Origin: Porphyra umbilicalis
Lineage: Eukaryota; Rhodophyta; Bangiophyceae; Bangiales; Bangiaceae
DNA length: 64,000 bases
NCBI GenBank assembly: GCA_002049455.2
Contig: KV918940.1
Coordinates: 91,226 to 155,225 of the forward strand
Direction of reading: 5' to 3'
Shown here: positions 43,056 through 52,378 of the stretch, one piece after another
Layout: each line of letters begins with the position of its first letter
How positions within the stretch are numbered: position 1 is the first letter of the stretch
The notes under the pieces: generated by a model
Seen by the model: only the letters and a program-made list of their open reading frames with translations
Database searches by the model: none
What the model was told of the DNA's origin: nothing
Made by a program: the position numbers and the translations under genes

Positions 43056-44146
43056 TCAACTCCGGTACCCATGGCGCTCGCCGTCCCCGCTGGCCCCATT
43101 GGCATCGGCGCCGGCGCGCTTGGCCATGGACGGGTCATACTCGTCGAGCATTCGCTCGCCAATCGAATGGACGCGAGCCAGGTTCACCGGGAAGAGCTCG
43201 TGCCACGAAATCAGCCGCCGGCCCGCCGCGTCGCGCCCTCGCCCGTCAGGCAGGGGAACGTCGCAATAGTTGGCGGAGAGGTAAAAGACCGATGCCGCAA
43301 TCTCCCGCTCACAGTACTGCACGTGCATGTACGTGCGGAGAGAGTCGTTGATGAAGTTCCACGCGACCTGCGTGACCTTGCCCTGCATGTGCGAGGCGGG
43401 GATGAATGTTTTGGTCATGGCCCACACGTGCTTATACGCGTGGTCGACGGTCAAGTCAAAGTGGAGCACCCGCAGCAGGACGCGCTCCTTGATCAGGAGC
43501 TTCTCCTTCTCTGCAAAGTAGTGCGGGTGTGACTCCCGGACTTCCTCCCCATCGGGAAAATCCTGTGGGAGAAGGAGGGTAGGAGGGGGGGGGCGCGTAA
43601 AGAAGGGACGACCACGAGTAAAATGCGAGACAGCAGAGTGGCAACAGACCATCCACCAAGAACAACATCACGAGAGAGAAAAAAAGGACACCAGGATAGT
43701 TAGCATCGGACACGACAAAGGGCTCCCGGTCATAACGTTCCGCCAGCACGGCAAGCCACACCGTCAACGCCGACAAACGTATCACGAGCATCGGAGACAA
43801 GATAGCATACCTCACTGCCTCGCGTCCGGACCTTGACAGTTGCGTAAATGACCTCCCGCAACCGCATGTGGGTCTCTTGTACTTTGCACGCCAGGAAGAG
43901 GCACGCGCCCGCCACCTCCCAAGGGTTGTGGCGCTTGAGGGACTCGAGCATGTAGAAGCGCTGCCAGTACTTAACCGCTACGGCGGTCGTCAGCATCGGC
44001 AGGCGGAGGAGGCGGGAGGCGTCGCGGAGAAAGTCGGCCATGCGCGCGACGGTGCGCCCTTCGGATTGAGCGTCAACGCCGTCCGCGCGGGAGGGGGAGT
44101 TTTCAATCTCCTCCGCAGAAAAGAGCCACGCAGTGTCCGACGTCAT
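43056..44146 (-). CDS. Cyclin, T/K/L-like, two exons
   Basis: Exon 1 (44146-43811, 112 codons) has WLFSAEEIENSPSRADGVDA, LRLPMLTTAVAVKYWQRFYM and ACLFLACKVQETHMRLREVI. The SPSR-DG-D start and the KxxE-type end of the first cyclin box are typical of transcription cyclins. The donor is GTATGC at 43810 and the acceptor CCCACAG ends at 43563 (248 nt, phase 0). Exon 2 (43562-43056) reads DFPDGEEVRESHPHYFAEKE, LIKERVLLRVLHFDLTVDHA, and the second cyclin fold (QVAWNFINDSLRTYMHVQYC, IAASVFYLSANYCDVPLPDG). At 280 residues it is complete. It probably partners a CDK9/CDK12-type kinase acting on RNA polymerase II. It diverges from nitrite reductase. Confidence 0.88.
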
Positions 44147-45155
44147 GGCAAAAGTGTCGGCGGGCGTCGGCGCCGGCGCCGCCTGCGTGACGAGGGGGGG
44201 GGAGGGGCAGGCGCATGGTGGATGCCACCATTGGGGTGATGATACGATGGCGGGCTGACGGGGTGCATGATGGGGGGTAGGGGCATTCTGCAGCGCCGAG
44301 CGGGAAGGCAGAGAGAGGTAGAGGTGTACGGCACCGCGAGGAGACGGCTGGTGGCTGGTAGCTTGAGCGGGCGAAGGGGACCTTGCTGGGACTTGGAGGT
44401 CCGTTCGGCGGGAGAAGAGACGCTTCGAAGTACATACCTGGGGAATAGTCCTAACGAGACTGGACAGAACTTAATTTATCCCGCGCCAGAGTCCTTGAGT
44501 CAGAGGGTGTCTCCAAATTCGCTGCCGCTTCCTCGGACTATTCGCTGGCACTTCTGCAACTGACAGTTGCCTGAACGGCTGAGGCCTCCCCACGTGGCAA
44601 CAAAAGCCAATGGGACATTCCCCGGTCCTTGATCATTGTCCAATCATGGCCCAGAATGAAAGCGCCCCAGATCCCAGCCAGCGACTGACCACCGTTGCTT
44701 TTCTTGCGTGGGCAGTCGCGCAACTGGCTGAGCGGCACACGCAATCGTCCCCTCCAAGCTGCTCTCGCAATGGTCGGTCGGCGTTGGTGACAAAAAAGGA
44801 GTTGCCCTGGAGGTCGTCCAATCGACAGATCGCGCCACCGCCACGGAAGCCGTGCAGAGCCTCTGGCCATATGGTGCGCGACGGCCTCCGGTTGGTCGAC
44901 GCCTGCAGCACCCTCTGGCTCCGGCGCAGTGTGTGGTGCATCACAGGTCGTGCCCGTGCCGCCACTCTCCTCATTCTCAACGCAAAGAGCTCCCCGTCGG
45001 CCCAGCCGACCCGCCGACCCAGTCAAACGGTCGACCCAGGACGTGTCCCTATTGTTACCCGCAGTGACGACAGTATCGACTACGACGACAACGACGGACG
45101 ACGTCGCCGACAGTGACCCTCTCGGCGGTTTGCGAGTCTGACCTGCGTGAGCACC
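44147..45155. other. 1-kb divergent intergenic region (cyclin / nitrite reductase)
   Basis: No conserved coding pattern. An open frame at 44610-45116 has no domain. It contains a CCAATCATGG element near 44640 and should hold both promoters. I could not identify nitrate-response motifs. Confidence 0.4.
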
Positions 45156-46955
45156 ATGGCTCCAGGGATGGCCTTTGTCGGCAGCGCGGGCGCCGTGGCT
45201 CCCGCGCTGTTTTCCTCCTCTGCTTCGGCTTGGGCCAGCCCCCGCACGGTAGAGACGGGGGCGCGGCCGGCGGCTGGCGTCGCCGCCGTCGCCGCCCGCC
45301 GGGTGGCTGCCCCGACCATGGTCGCGGCGGTGCCCAAGGAGTCGGGCGATGTGCCGTCTGGCCTCAAGTACCTGCCAGAGGATGCGGCAGAGCGTGCGCG
45401 CAAGGCGGCAGGAAAGTTTGAGAAGATGAAGATTGAGAAGGACGGCTCGGCCATGTGGACGGAAATCCACGAGCTGGCTGCTCTTCTCAAGGCGGGCGAG
45501 ACCAAGTGGGAGGACCTCGACGTGGACGACATGGACATGCGCCTCAAGTGGGCGGGCCTCTTCCACCGCCGCAAGCGCACGCCGGGGCGGTATATGATGC
45601 GGCTCAAGGTCCCCAATGGCATCCTGACCTCCACCCAACTGCGCTTCCTCGCGTCCTGCATCGCGCCGTATGGGGAGGACGGGTGCGCCGACATCACAAC
45701 GCGGATGAACATCCAACTGCGCGGTATTGTGACGGAGGACGCTGCTGCCATCTGCGACGGGCTCTACGAGAACGGCCTCACCTCCTTCCAAGCGGGCATG
45801 GACAGCGTGCGGAATATGGTCGGCTCGCCGATTGCGGGCATTGACCCACACGAGATGATTGACACCCGCGAGCTGTGCACCGAGCTCAACGACATGATCA
45901 CCAACTTCCGCAAGGGCAACCCCGAGTTCACCAACCTACCCCGCAAGTTCAACATTTGCGTGTCGGGCTCCCGCGACGACTTTGCGCACACGCATATCAA
46001 CGACATCGGGCTGGTGCCGATGGTCAACGCGGACGGGGTGGTCGGCTTCAACGTGGTCGTCGGTGGCATGTTCTCCATCAAGCGCGACGCGGAGGCAGTG
46101 CCGATGGATGCGTGGCTGACGCCCGCGCAGGTGACGCCGTTTTGCAAGGCGCTGCTGGAGGTTTTCCGCGACCAGGGCGACCGCAAGATTCGCCAAAAGA
46201 CCCGCCTCATGTACATGATCGACCAGTGGGGTGCCGACGGCCTGCGCGACCGAGTTGTGGAGCACATGGGCGGCACGCCCTTCGCGCCAGCGGTCATCCC
46301 TGGCCCCGAGTACGACACCCCGTGGCCGCGGCGGGACATCCAGGGCGTCCACGCGCAGAAACAGGAGGGTCTCTCCTGGGTCGGCTGCAACGTGCCCGCC
46401 GGCCGCCTCACCGCCGACGACTTTATGACGATGGCCGACGTGGCCGACAAGTACTCGGGCGGGGAGATGCGCGTGACCGTCGAGCAGAACATCATCTTCC
46501 CCAACGTGGCCAACGAGCAGGTCGACGCGCTCCTCGCCGAGCCGCTGGTGGCCAAGTACCCCGCCAACCCGGGCAACCTGGCCGCCGGCCTGGTGTCGTG
46601 CACTGGCGCTCAGTTTTGCGGTGTGGCGCTCATTGAGACCAAGAACCGTGCGATGGAGCTGGTCAAGGTGCTCGAGGCCAAGCTCGACCTGCCCCAGAAG
46701 GTGCGCATGCACTGGACGGGGTGCCCCAACAGCTGCGCGCAGGTGCAGGTGGCGGATATCGGCCTGATGGGCTGCCCCGCCAGGAAGGACGGAAAAGCGG
46801 TGGAGGGTGTCAAGATCTTCCTGGGCGGGTCCATTGGTGAGGGCGCGGAGTTGGGCGAGGAGGTCGCCAAGGGTATTCCGGCGGACTTCGAGGACCTGGT
46901 GCCAGAGATGACCAAGATCCTCGTCGAGCGGTTCGGTGCGACGGTCAAGGCCTGA
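45156..46955 (+). CDS. nirA: Ferredoxin-nitrite reductase, plastid
   Basis: Reduces nitrite to ammonium with six electrons from ferredoxin, using siroheme and a 4Fe-4S cluster in the plastid stroma. It opens MAPGMAFVGSAGAVAPALFS, an Ala/Ser-rich transit peptide of about 60 residues. The mature part has both ferredoxin-like half domains and siroheme regions (GRYMMRLKVPNGILTSTQLR, ADITTRMNIQLRGI, LPRKFNICVSGS). The cluster ligands are Cys482 and Cys488 (SCTGAQFCGVA) and Cys523 and Cys527 (TGCPNSCAQVQVADIGLMG). It is 599 residues, intact, with no intron. An alternative start is the Met at 45168 (MAFVGSAG). The C-TG-QFC and VADIGLMG sequences favour nitrite over sulfite reductase. T-rich DNA follows the stop. 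It is the clearest enzyme of the window. Confidence 0.96.
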   Translation: MAPGMAFVGSAGAVAPALFSSSASAWASPRTVETGARPAAGVAAVAARRVAAPTMVAAVPKESGDVPSGLKYLPEDAAERARKAAGKFEKMKIEKDGSAMWTEIHELAALLKAGETKWEDLDVDDMDMRLKWAGLFHRRKRTPGRYMMRLKVPNGILTSTQLRFLASCIAPYGEDGCADITTRMNIQLRGIVTEDAAAICDGLYENGLTSFQAGMDSVRNMVGSPIAGIDPHEMIDTRELCTELNDMITNFRKGNPEFTNLPRKFNICVSGSRDDFAHTHINDIGLVPMVNADGVVGFNVVVGGMFSIKRDAEAVPMDAWLTPAQVTPFCKALLEVFRDQGDRKIRQKTRLMYMIDQWGADGLRDRVVEHMGGTPFAPAVIPGPEYDTPWPRRDIQGVHAQKQEGLSWVGCNVPAGRLTADDFMTMADVADKYSGGEMRVTVEQNIIFPNVANEQVDALLAEPLVAKYPANPGNLAAGLVSCTGAQFCGVALIETKNRAMELVKVLEAKLDLPQKVRMHWTGCPNSCAQVQVADIGLMGCPARKDGKAVEGVKIFLGGSIGEGAELGEEVAKGIPADFEDLVPEMTKILVERFGATVKA

Positions 46956-48014
46956 GACCGCCCGTCCGTGTAGAGCCGCATGAGGGCTTGGCTGTCGCTC
47001 ACAGTGCGACTGCCCGCTTTGGCGGTTGTGCTTGTCTGTTGTGCAGTGCACTGCCCCTGGATTTTGCTTTCTATTTTGCTGTTCTCACCACCGTGCCGCT
47101 TTCGGCGTGCGCCGCGCATGACGATGACGTTGATTCGCGGCGGCGCCTTGGTGGCTCGGTTTTTTTTCGGAACGGCGCGCGTGGGTGGCTTGCTTAGGTC
47201 TGCATGAGGGAGAGTCACACGTAGGGTGAGCATTAGGCTCGTGTATCACCACATTCCTTTCTCCCTCCATTCTTTCGCTTGAGTTTTCCCCGTGTGTCTC
47301 TGTTGTTCTTGTCCGCTGCTGCCGGCCGCCGAATTGACGACTGAGGAGAATTGCTCTCTGTGTGATCACTGGAACCGCCACCTGCACACAATTTGTGACC
47401 ACGCAGCGTGGGGCTGTCTTGCGCAGCTCGCTCTGAAACCTGCCCGCGCGCCCGTCCCTCGGCCTATCTCGACGACCGGCGTGTGTGGCCCAGCGGACGG
47501 CGCCGCTGCCACCAGCCCTCCAACCACCACCAGAGCGCCTCTCCCTTCCCCCTCCTCGCTGCCCGTTTCCGCCGACTCACCGCCTGCACGCGGCCCCGGG
47601 CGTCTGTGGGGCGGAGGCGGGTGTGGCGGTTGGCGGTCGCATCTTCGCCCCACAGCAGCGCGCTCCCAGCCGCTGGTGCCCAGCTGTCGCGCGGCCCCGC
47701 GCGCCGCACCCCCGCGTGCGGCGGCGCATTGCAGGGCTGCCATCCGCTCCACCACGCGTCACTGGGCGCATTGCATCCGTTTGACCGCCACCCCCCCGCC
47801 CGACCGCCGCCCTTGCTGCCTCGCATCCACCGTCGCCGCCGCCAGCCGCCCCTGCTGCGACTGCCTCCCACCCTGACCGTCCCAGGCTCCTTGCGTGGAC
47901 TCTGCAGTGTGGTGTGTAGGGGGCGGCATCCGGTGCATGTGCATCTTTGGTGGGTGCACCTGACAGCCAGGGTCTCTGGCGTTTGGCCACACGACCCCAC
48001 TTTCACAGGCCACC
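46956..48014. other. Intergenic between nirA and the WD40 gene
   Basis: The first 200 bp are T/G-rich (3' UTR-like). Long Arg/Pro-rich frames on both strands between 47300 and 48000 have no domain. CTTTCACAG directly precedes GCCACCATGG at 48015, which could be a 3' splice site of an intron in the 5' leader. Confidence 0.4.
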
Positions 48015-49634
48015 ATGGCGGCCTTTGTGCCGTCTTCGCCGGTGCGGTGCCGGCCGCCAGGCCGCTCCTCGGCGGTCTGCCGGCCCTCTCCTGGGGCCGC
48101 CCTCCCCGGCAGCCCTGTGACCCCCCCCGCTGGCCGCGGACGCGCCCGACTCTCCGGCCCGCCCGTTTGTCAGCTGGGCAAGGGCGACGACAAGCCTGGG
48201 GATGAGGCGGCACCGTCGCCGTCCCACTCTCATTCGTCTTCCTCCTCATCTTCGTCGTCTTCCTCGTCTGCGGGCAAGAACTCTGGCGGAGCGTCGACCC
48301 CGTCGTTCACTCCGCCCTGGCACGTCCTTGCCGAGCGCGTGTCGGCCGCCCGCGCCGCGGCTGTAGCGGTGGACAAGCGGGTGGCTGCCAATTGGCACAG
48401 CGGCACCTTCACGCAGACTGTCGTCGGGGCGCTGACAGACGTGTCGGGCAGCGGCGTCAAGGCGGAGGAGGTCTGCCGCGTGTGCCTTGCGGGGGGGCTC
48501 CTCGCGTGTGGCACCACTGGGGGAGACGTGGTCGTGTGGGCACTGGCTGACGAGGCCGAAGGGCCGGCCCTTCCCGTCGGGCGGTGGCGCCTCTTTGATG
48601 GGCCTGTCACGGCGCTGAATTTTGACGGTGGACGGGTAGCGGCGGCCAGTGGTGGGGGCAGTGTGCGTGTCGTAGGCGTAGCGCGGGTGGTGAGGGAGGC
48701 CCGGCGACGGCGACCGCGGGGAGGGGTTGGGGGCGGCTGTGAAGGGGACACTGGGGGGGCCAGCGGGCGGGACTCCCATCTCGGCCTCCACGGTGTTGCG
48801 TGGGAGCGAGTAGCCGGTTGGGCCGACGATGGTGGGGCAATGTCGGGCAGCCCAACACCCCCGCCGTCGCCTTCGGCGTCGTCCCCGACTGCCGAAGTGG
48901 TCACCGCCGCCGCGGCTGCGTCTGCGGCGGCGGCCGCTGAGGCTGCCGCCGACGGCCCCGTCGTCGGCGCCATGTGGGCGACCGGCCACACCGCCGCGGT
49001 GACGGCCATCGCCCTCCTCCCTGGCGGCCGCGTCGCCTCATCCTCCCTCGACGGGACGGTGTGCGTGTGGCACGCCCCCACCGGTGCCTTGCTGCACACC
49101 GTCCGCGTCGGTGCGCCCGTCACGGCCATGACACTTGGCGGGGACTACCTCCTTGCTGGCACCGACGCCGGCCGCGTCGCCGCCTTTTCCCTCACCGCCT
49201 CGTGCGTGCATGTGTTGTCCTTTGACGCGACGACGCCCGCGCCCGTCGCGTCCCTGCACATGCACGACGACACGATGCGGTTGTCAATTGGCGGTGGGGA
49301 CGGCAGTTTGCGGTTGTGGGATTTCCAAGAGGGTACCCTCCTCTCTGCGGTGCACGGCGCGCACGACGCGGCGGTTGTGTCACTGCAGGGCGACGCTTAC
49401 AAGGTCGTCTCGGCTGGCGCCGACGGGGCAGTCAAGGTGTGGTCCGCTGTCAGCGGGGAGCTGTGGTACGCGGTGGTGGGCTTCTCTGAGGGCCTCGGCA
49501 GCCTCTCGTATGAGGGCCGGGTGCTGGTCGCGGACGGGACGGCGGGGGTGCTGTTGATTCACGAGTTTGACGTGGCCGCTCCGCCGCCACTGCCACCGCT
49601 GCCCCCTTCCTCGGGACCGGGGCCGTTACTGTAG
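48015..49634 (+). CDS. Plastid-targeted WD40-repeat protein
   Basis: Opens MAAFVPSSPVRCRPPGRSSA, a red-algal type plastid transit peptide, then a Ser-rich linker (residues 65-90) and a helical segment. WD40 blades follow: VCLAGGLLACGTTGGDVVVW, FDGPVTALNFDGGRVAAASG, an insertion rich in Gly/Ala, GHTAAVTAIALLPGGRVASS with LDGTVCVWHAPTG, VTAMTLGGDYLLAGTDAGRV, LSIGGGDGSLRLWDFQEG and VVSAGADGAVKVWSAVSGEL. At least six blades are visible in 539 residues, so it likely forms a complete propeller. A scaffold role is usual for the fold, but the partner is unknown. The frame is intact. It converges on ORC2, 390 bp away. Confidence 0.85.
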   Translation: MAAFVPSSPVRCRPPGRSSAVCRPSPGAALPGSPVTPPAGRGRARLSGPPVCQLGKGDDKPGDEAAPSPSHSHSSSSSSSSSSSSAGKNSGGASTPSFTPPWHVLAERVSAARAAAVAVDKRVAANWHSGTFTQTVVGALTDVSGSGVKAEEVCRVCLAGGLLACGTTGGDVVVWALADEAEGPALPVGRWRLFDGPVTALNFDGGRVAAASGGGSVRVVGVARVVREARRRRPRGGVGGGCEGDTGGASGRDSHLGLHGVAWERVAGWADDGGAMSGSPTPPPSPSASSPTAEVVTAAAAASAAAAAEAAADGPVVGAMWATGHTAAVTAIALLPGGRVASSSLDGTVCVWHAPTGALLHTVRVGAPVTAMTLGGDYLLAGTDAGRVAAFSLTASCVHVLSFDATTPAPVASLHMHDDTMRLSIGGGDGSLRLWDFQEGTLLSAVHGAHDAAVVSLQGDAYKVVSAGADGAVKVWSAVSGELWYAVVGFSEGLGSLSYEGRVLVADGTAGVLLIHEFDVAAPPPLPPLPPSSGPGPLL

Positions 49635-50027
49635 GCGCGGCGGCTCGGGGGAGGACGGGGGACGTGGGGCACCGCTCTAGAGGCGGCGGCGGGGTTGTGC
49701 GCGGCGCACAGCGTCCGGCCTCCCGTTTTGGTTTTTGTTTTTCGGGTTTGTCGTCTTGAGCTGTTTGTCTTGTGTTTCATGGGCGGCCGTCGCTCGTGCC
49801 GTCATTTTTTCCTTCTCGCCTGGTTCTTGTTCTTCTGAAGAGCCCGTCAAGCGCATCTTTTCCTATGCGCTGTCTTGACTTGGCTTTTTTTATTTTCCTG
49901 TCATGTTGTCTTGCTCTGTTCAGCGCTGGCCTGCCGCAACCAGTGCACCGTCGCTCGCATGCTCCCTGTTGGCAAACGCCAAGCGCGCTGCTGCGCCGTG
50001 CCTCGAGCCCCGCCCACCGCCCGCCCC
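49635..50027. other. Intergenic between convergent WD40 and ORC2 genes
   Basis: T/G-rich 3' flank (49720-49900). Nothing else is seen. Confidence 0.5.
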
Positions 50028-51311
50028 TCAATCTTCCCCAATCCCGACGAGCACCTGGTCAATGGCCACCCGCCCCAGGAGCACGATGAGCCCGTCGGGC
50101 GCCGCCTCGTTGACGCGCAGTACCTCGTGGTCGACCATCTCCCGCAGCACCCCGTCGAGCGCCGCGGGGTTGCTCACGACAAACGCCGCGCGGCACTTGG
50201 TGTAGAGCACCTCCCGGGAAACCGTCACCGGGCCGCTGCCGCCGCCACCGCCGCCGCCGCCGCTCTCGTCGACTTCGGCGCGTGCGGCGGCTTCGAGTTT
50301 GGCGAGCGCCCGAAAGACGCCCCGCCCGTTGGGCGTGAGGCTCTTCAAAAACATGACCGCCGCGTCCACGCTCGGCGCCACGGCGCTTGCCCCCCCCCAG
50401 CGGCGGCCAGCCCCCCCCCCCCCCCCCCCGCCCAGCGCCCCCCCCCCCCCCCCCCACCCCCCCCCCCCAACACGTCCACGTACGGCGCCGCCTCGGCCAC
50501 GTACGCCTCCCCCGTCTCGACCCGCGCGTACGCCCAGTAGCCCGCCCCCCACGGCACGAGCAGCCCCGCATTGACGTGGTCGACAGACGCAACGAGGAGG
50601 ACGCCCGGCACGTCGGCGAGCGCCGCGAGGGCCTCTTGGGAGCGCGCGTCGCGCAGGCCCGCCCCATCCAAATTGTGCACAATGACGAGGAGGGCGCCGC
50701 CGCCCGCGCCCGCGCCGGCAGCGGCGGCGGCGGCGGCGGCGGTCGTCGACGGCGCCTCTGACTCCCCGTCCGTGCCGCCGCCGCCGCCGCCGCCGCCCGC
50801 CTCCCCGCCGGCGGCGGCGCCCCCTCGCGCCGCCAGCGCCGCCCGCACCGCGTCGACATAGTCGCCGAGCGACCGCCGCGCGTACGTGCCGTCTGGCACG
50901 CACAAGACGCGGCGGACGAGGCTCGCGAGTGCCGCGCGGAGGGACAGCGTCGGCACGTAGCCGCGGAGGACGACCGCCGGCAGCGCCGTGTCGCGGCTGT
51001 GGAGGTGGCGGCCAAACGCTTCGAGGAGGCCCGCCTTGGAGCCGAGGCCGTGCACGAGCACCCCAAAGCCGCAGTGGAGGAGGTGCTCCCAGCGGTCAAA
51101 GTGGGCACCCCCGAGGGCCGTGCGGCGGGCGGCCACGGCGGGGGTGGGGGGGGGAGGGCGCCGCCCGACGCGGGGGGGGGGGGGGGGGAGCGCCGGCAGC
51201 TGCAACTCGGCAACGGTGCGGCCCGACGTGGCCGCCCGCCCGTGGTGGGTGTCAAAGTAGGTGGCGCCGCCGTCCCCGCCGCCGCCGCCGCCGCCCGCGG
51301 TGGCCTCGTCT

Positions 51312-51346
<35 letters not shown>

Positions 51347-51589
51347 GCACCCGCCGCCATTGGGCGGGGCGTCGGACGCGGCGGGGGCGCCCGCCCCCTC
51401 TGTCGAGGACGATGCGTACGCGTCGTCCTCCTCCTCGTCCGAGCTGCGGTGGGGGGCCAAGGGCGGCGGGCCCCCCGCCGCCCCGCGCCGGGGGCCGACG
51501 CGCCGCGCGCGGCCGCCGTCGGGGCGGCGGCGCTTGGGGGGGGCGCCCCCACCGCCGCCGCGGCGGCGGGGCGTCGCAGAGGCGGGCAT
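50028..51589 (-). CDS. ORC2: Origin recognition complex subunit 2, frame broken in a homopolymer
   Basis: ORC2 is part of the complex that marks replication origins. ATG 51589 (MPASATPRRRGGGGG) opens a basic/acidic disordered region (HRSSDEEEDDAYASSSTEGA). The ORC2 core follows: ATYFDTHHGRAATSGRTVAE, HFDRWEHLLHCGFGVLVHGL then GSKAGLLEAFGRHLHS, PAVVLRGYVPTLSLRAALAS, LLVIVHNLDGAGLRD and VLLVASVDHVNAGLLV. In another frame, after the C runs at 50411-50466, the C-terminal winged-helix part continues: VMFLKSLTPNGRGVFRALAK, YTKCRAAFVVSNPAALDGVL and DHEVLRVNEAAPDGLIVLLG, ending at 50028. All conserved blocks are present in order, so the gene is probably functional and the break an assembly length error. 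Confidence 0.9.
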
Positions 51590-52378
51590 CGCGCCGCGCC
51601 GTCGTTGCTCGCGCGGAAACAGCAGGGGGGGGGGGGGGCGGGGGAGACCCCACCCGCGCCGCCGCCGGGGGGGGCGCGTCGCCGGCGGTCGTTTGCGCGG
51701 CCGGCGGGGCCACGCGGCGGTCCGGTGCGGCCAAGGCGCGCCGCGCGCGGGCGCGCGCCGACCCGTTGGGCGCGCGGTCACGACTGGGGCGGCGGGGGGG
51801 CGGCCGAGGAATTGATCGGCGCCCCGCGGTGGGGGTGGATGGAGTTTGGAATCCCGCGGACGCCCACCGCTTCGGATCCGCGCGACGGCAGCGGATCTGT
51901 CGACGGCTCGGCCAGACGCGGCGGCTTCGGCGCCCCCCCCCGGGCCACTTGATTGTGGAGCCAACGAGGCGCGGCGGTGGCACCGCCCACGACGACGGTG
52001 GGGCGCGACTGCAACCGCAACCGCCGCCGGCGCCCCCCCCCGCCCCTGCAGGGGCGTGCCTCCCCGCGCCCCACCGCAAGGCGTCCAGCCGTCCGCGTGC
52101 CCGCGCGCGCACCCCCCCCCCCCCCCCGGCGCGTCTCCCCCCCCTCACCGCCGCCGTCACCGACGCGCCGACGCACGCACGTTGGCACCGCCGTCGTCGT
52201 CCCCGCCGCGTCCACCCCGTGTTGCTTTTGGGCGGGCGACGCCCGCAGGCCCCCCGTCCGCCGTCCTGCGACCGTCGCCGCGCCGCGCCGCGCGGTCGAC
52301 GCGGCGGTCCCGCGGTGGGGCTCTCCCCCCCCCCCCCACCCGTCCCCCCCTCCCTTTTTTTTTTTTTTTTTTTTTCCA
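51590..52378. other. Divergent promoter region with a T21 run
   Basis: Lies between the starts of ORC2 (minus) and the repeat protein (plus). It has several C runs, and a T21 tract at 52355-52375 ends three bases before the ATG at 52379. The T tract could be a promoter element or the polypyrimidine end of an intron lacking a clear AG. Confidence 0.4.

Noticed and set aside
44610-45116. 168-codon frame upstream of nirA
   Set aside because: No domain and located in the divergent promoter region. Probably chance.
45156-46955. Sulfite reductase instead of nitrite reductase
   Set aside because: CTGAQFC and GCPNSCAQVQVADIGLMG follow the nitrite reductase pattern, and the length and N-terminal half also fit better.
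51953-52378. N-terminal extension of the large repeat protein by about 140 codons
   Set aside because: The frame is open but the sequence is Arg/Pro low complexity, has no ATG and includes the T21 tract read as Phe codons. The ATG at 52379 is the natural start.
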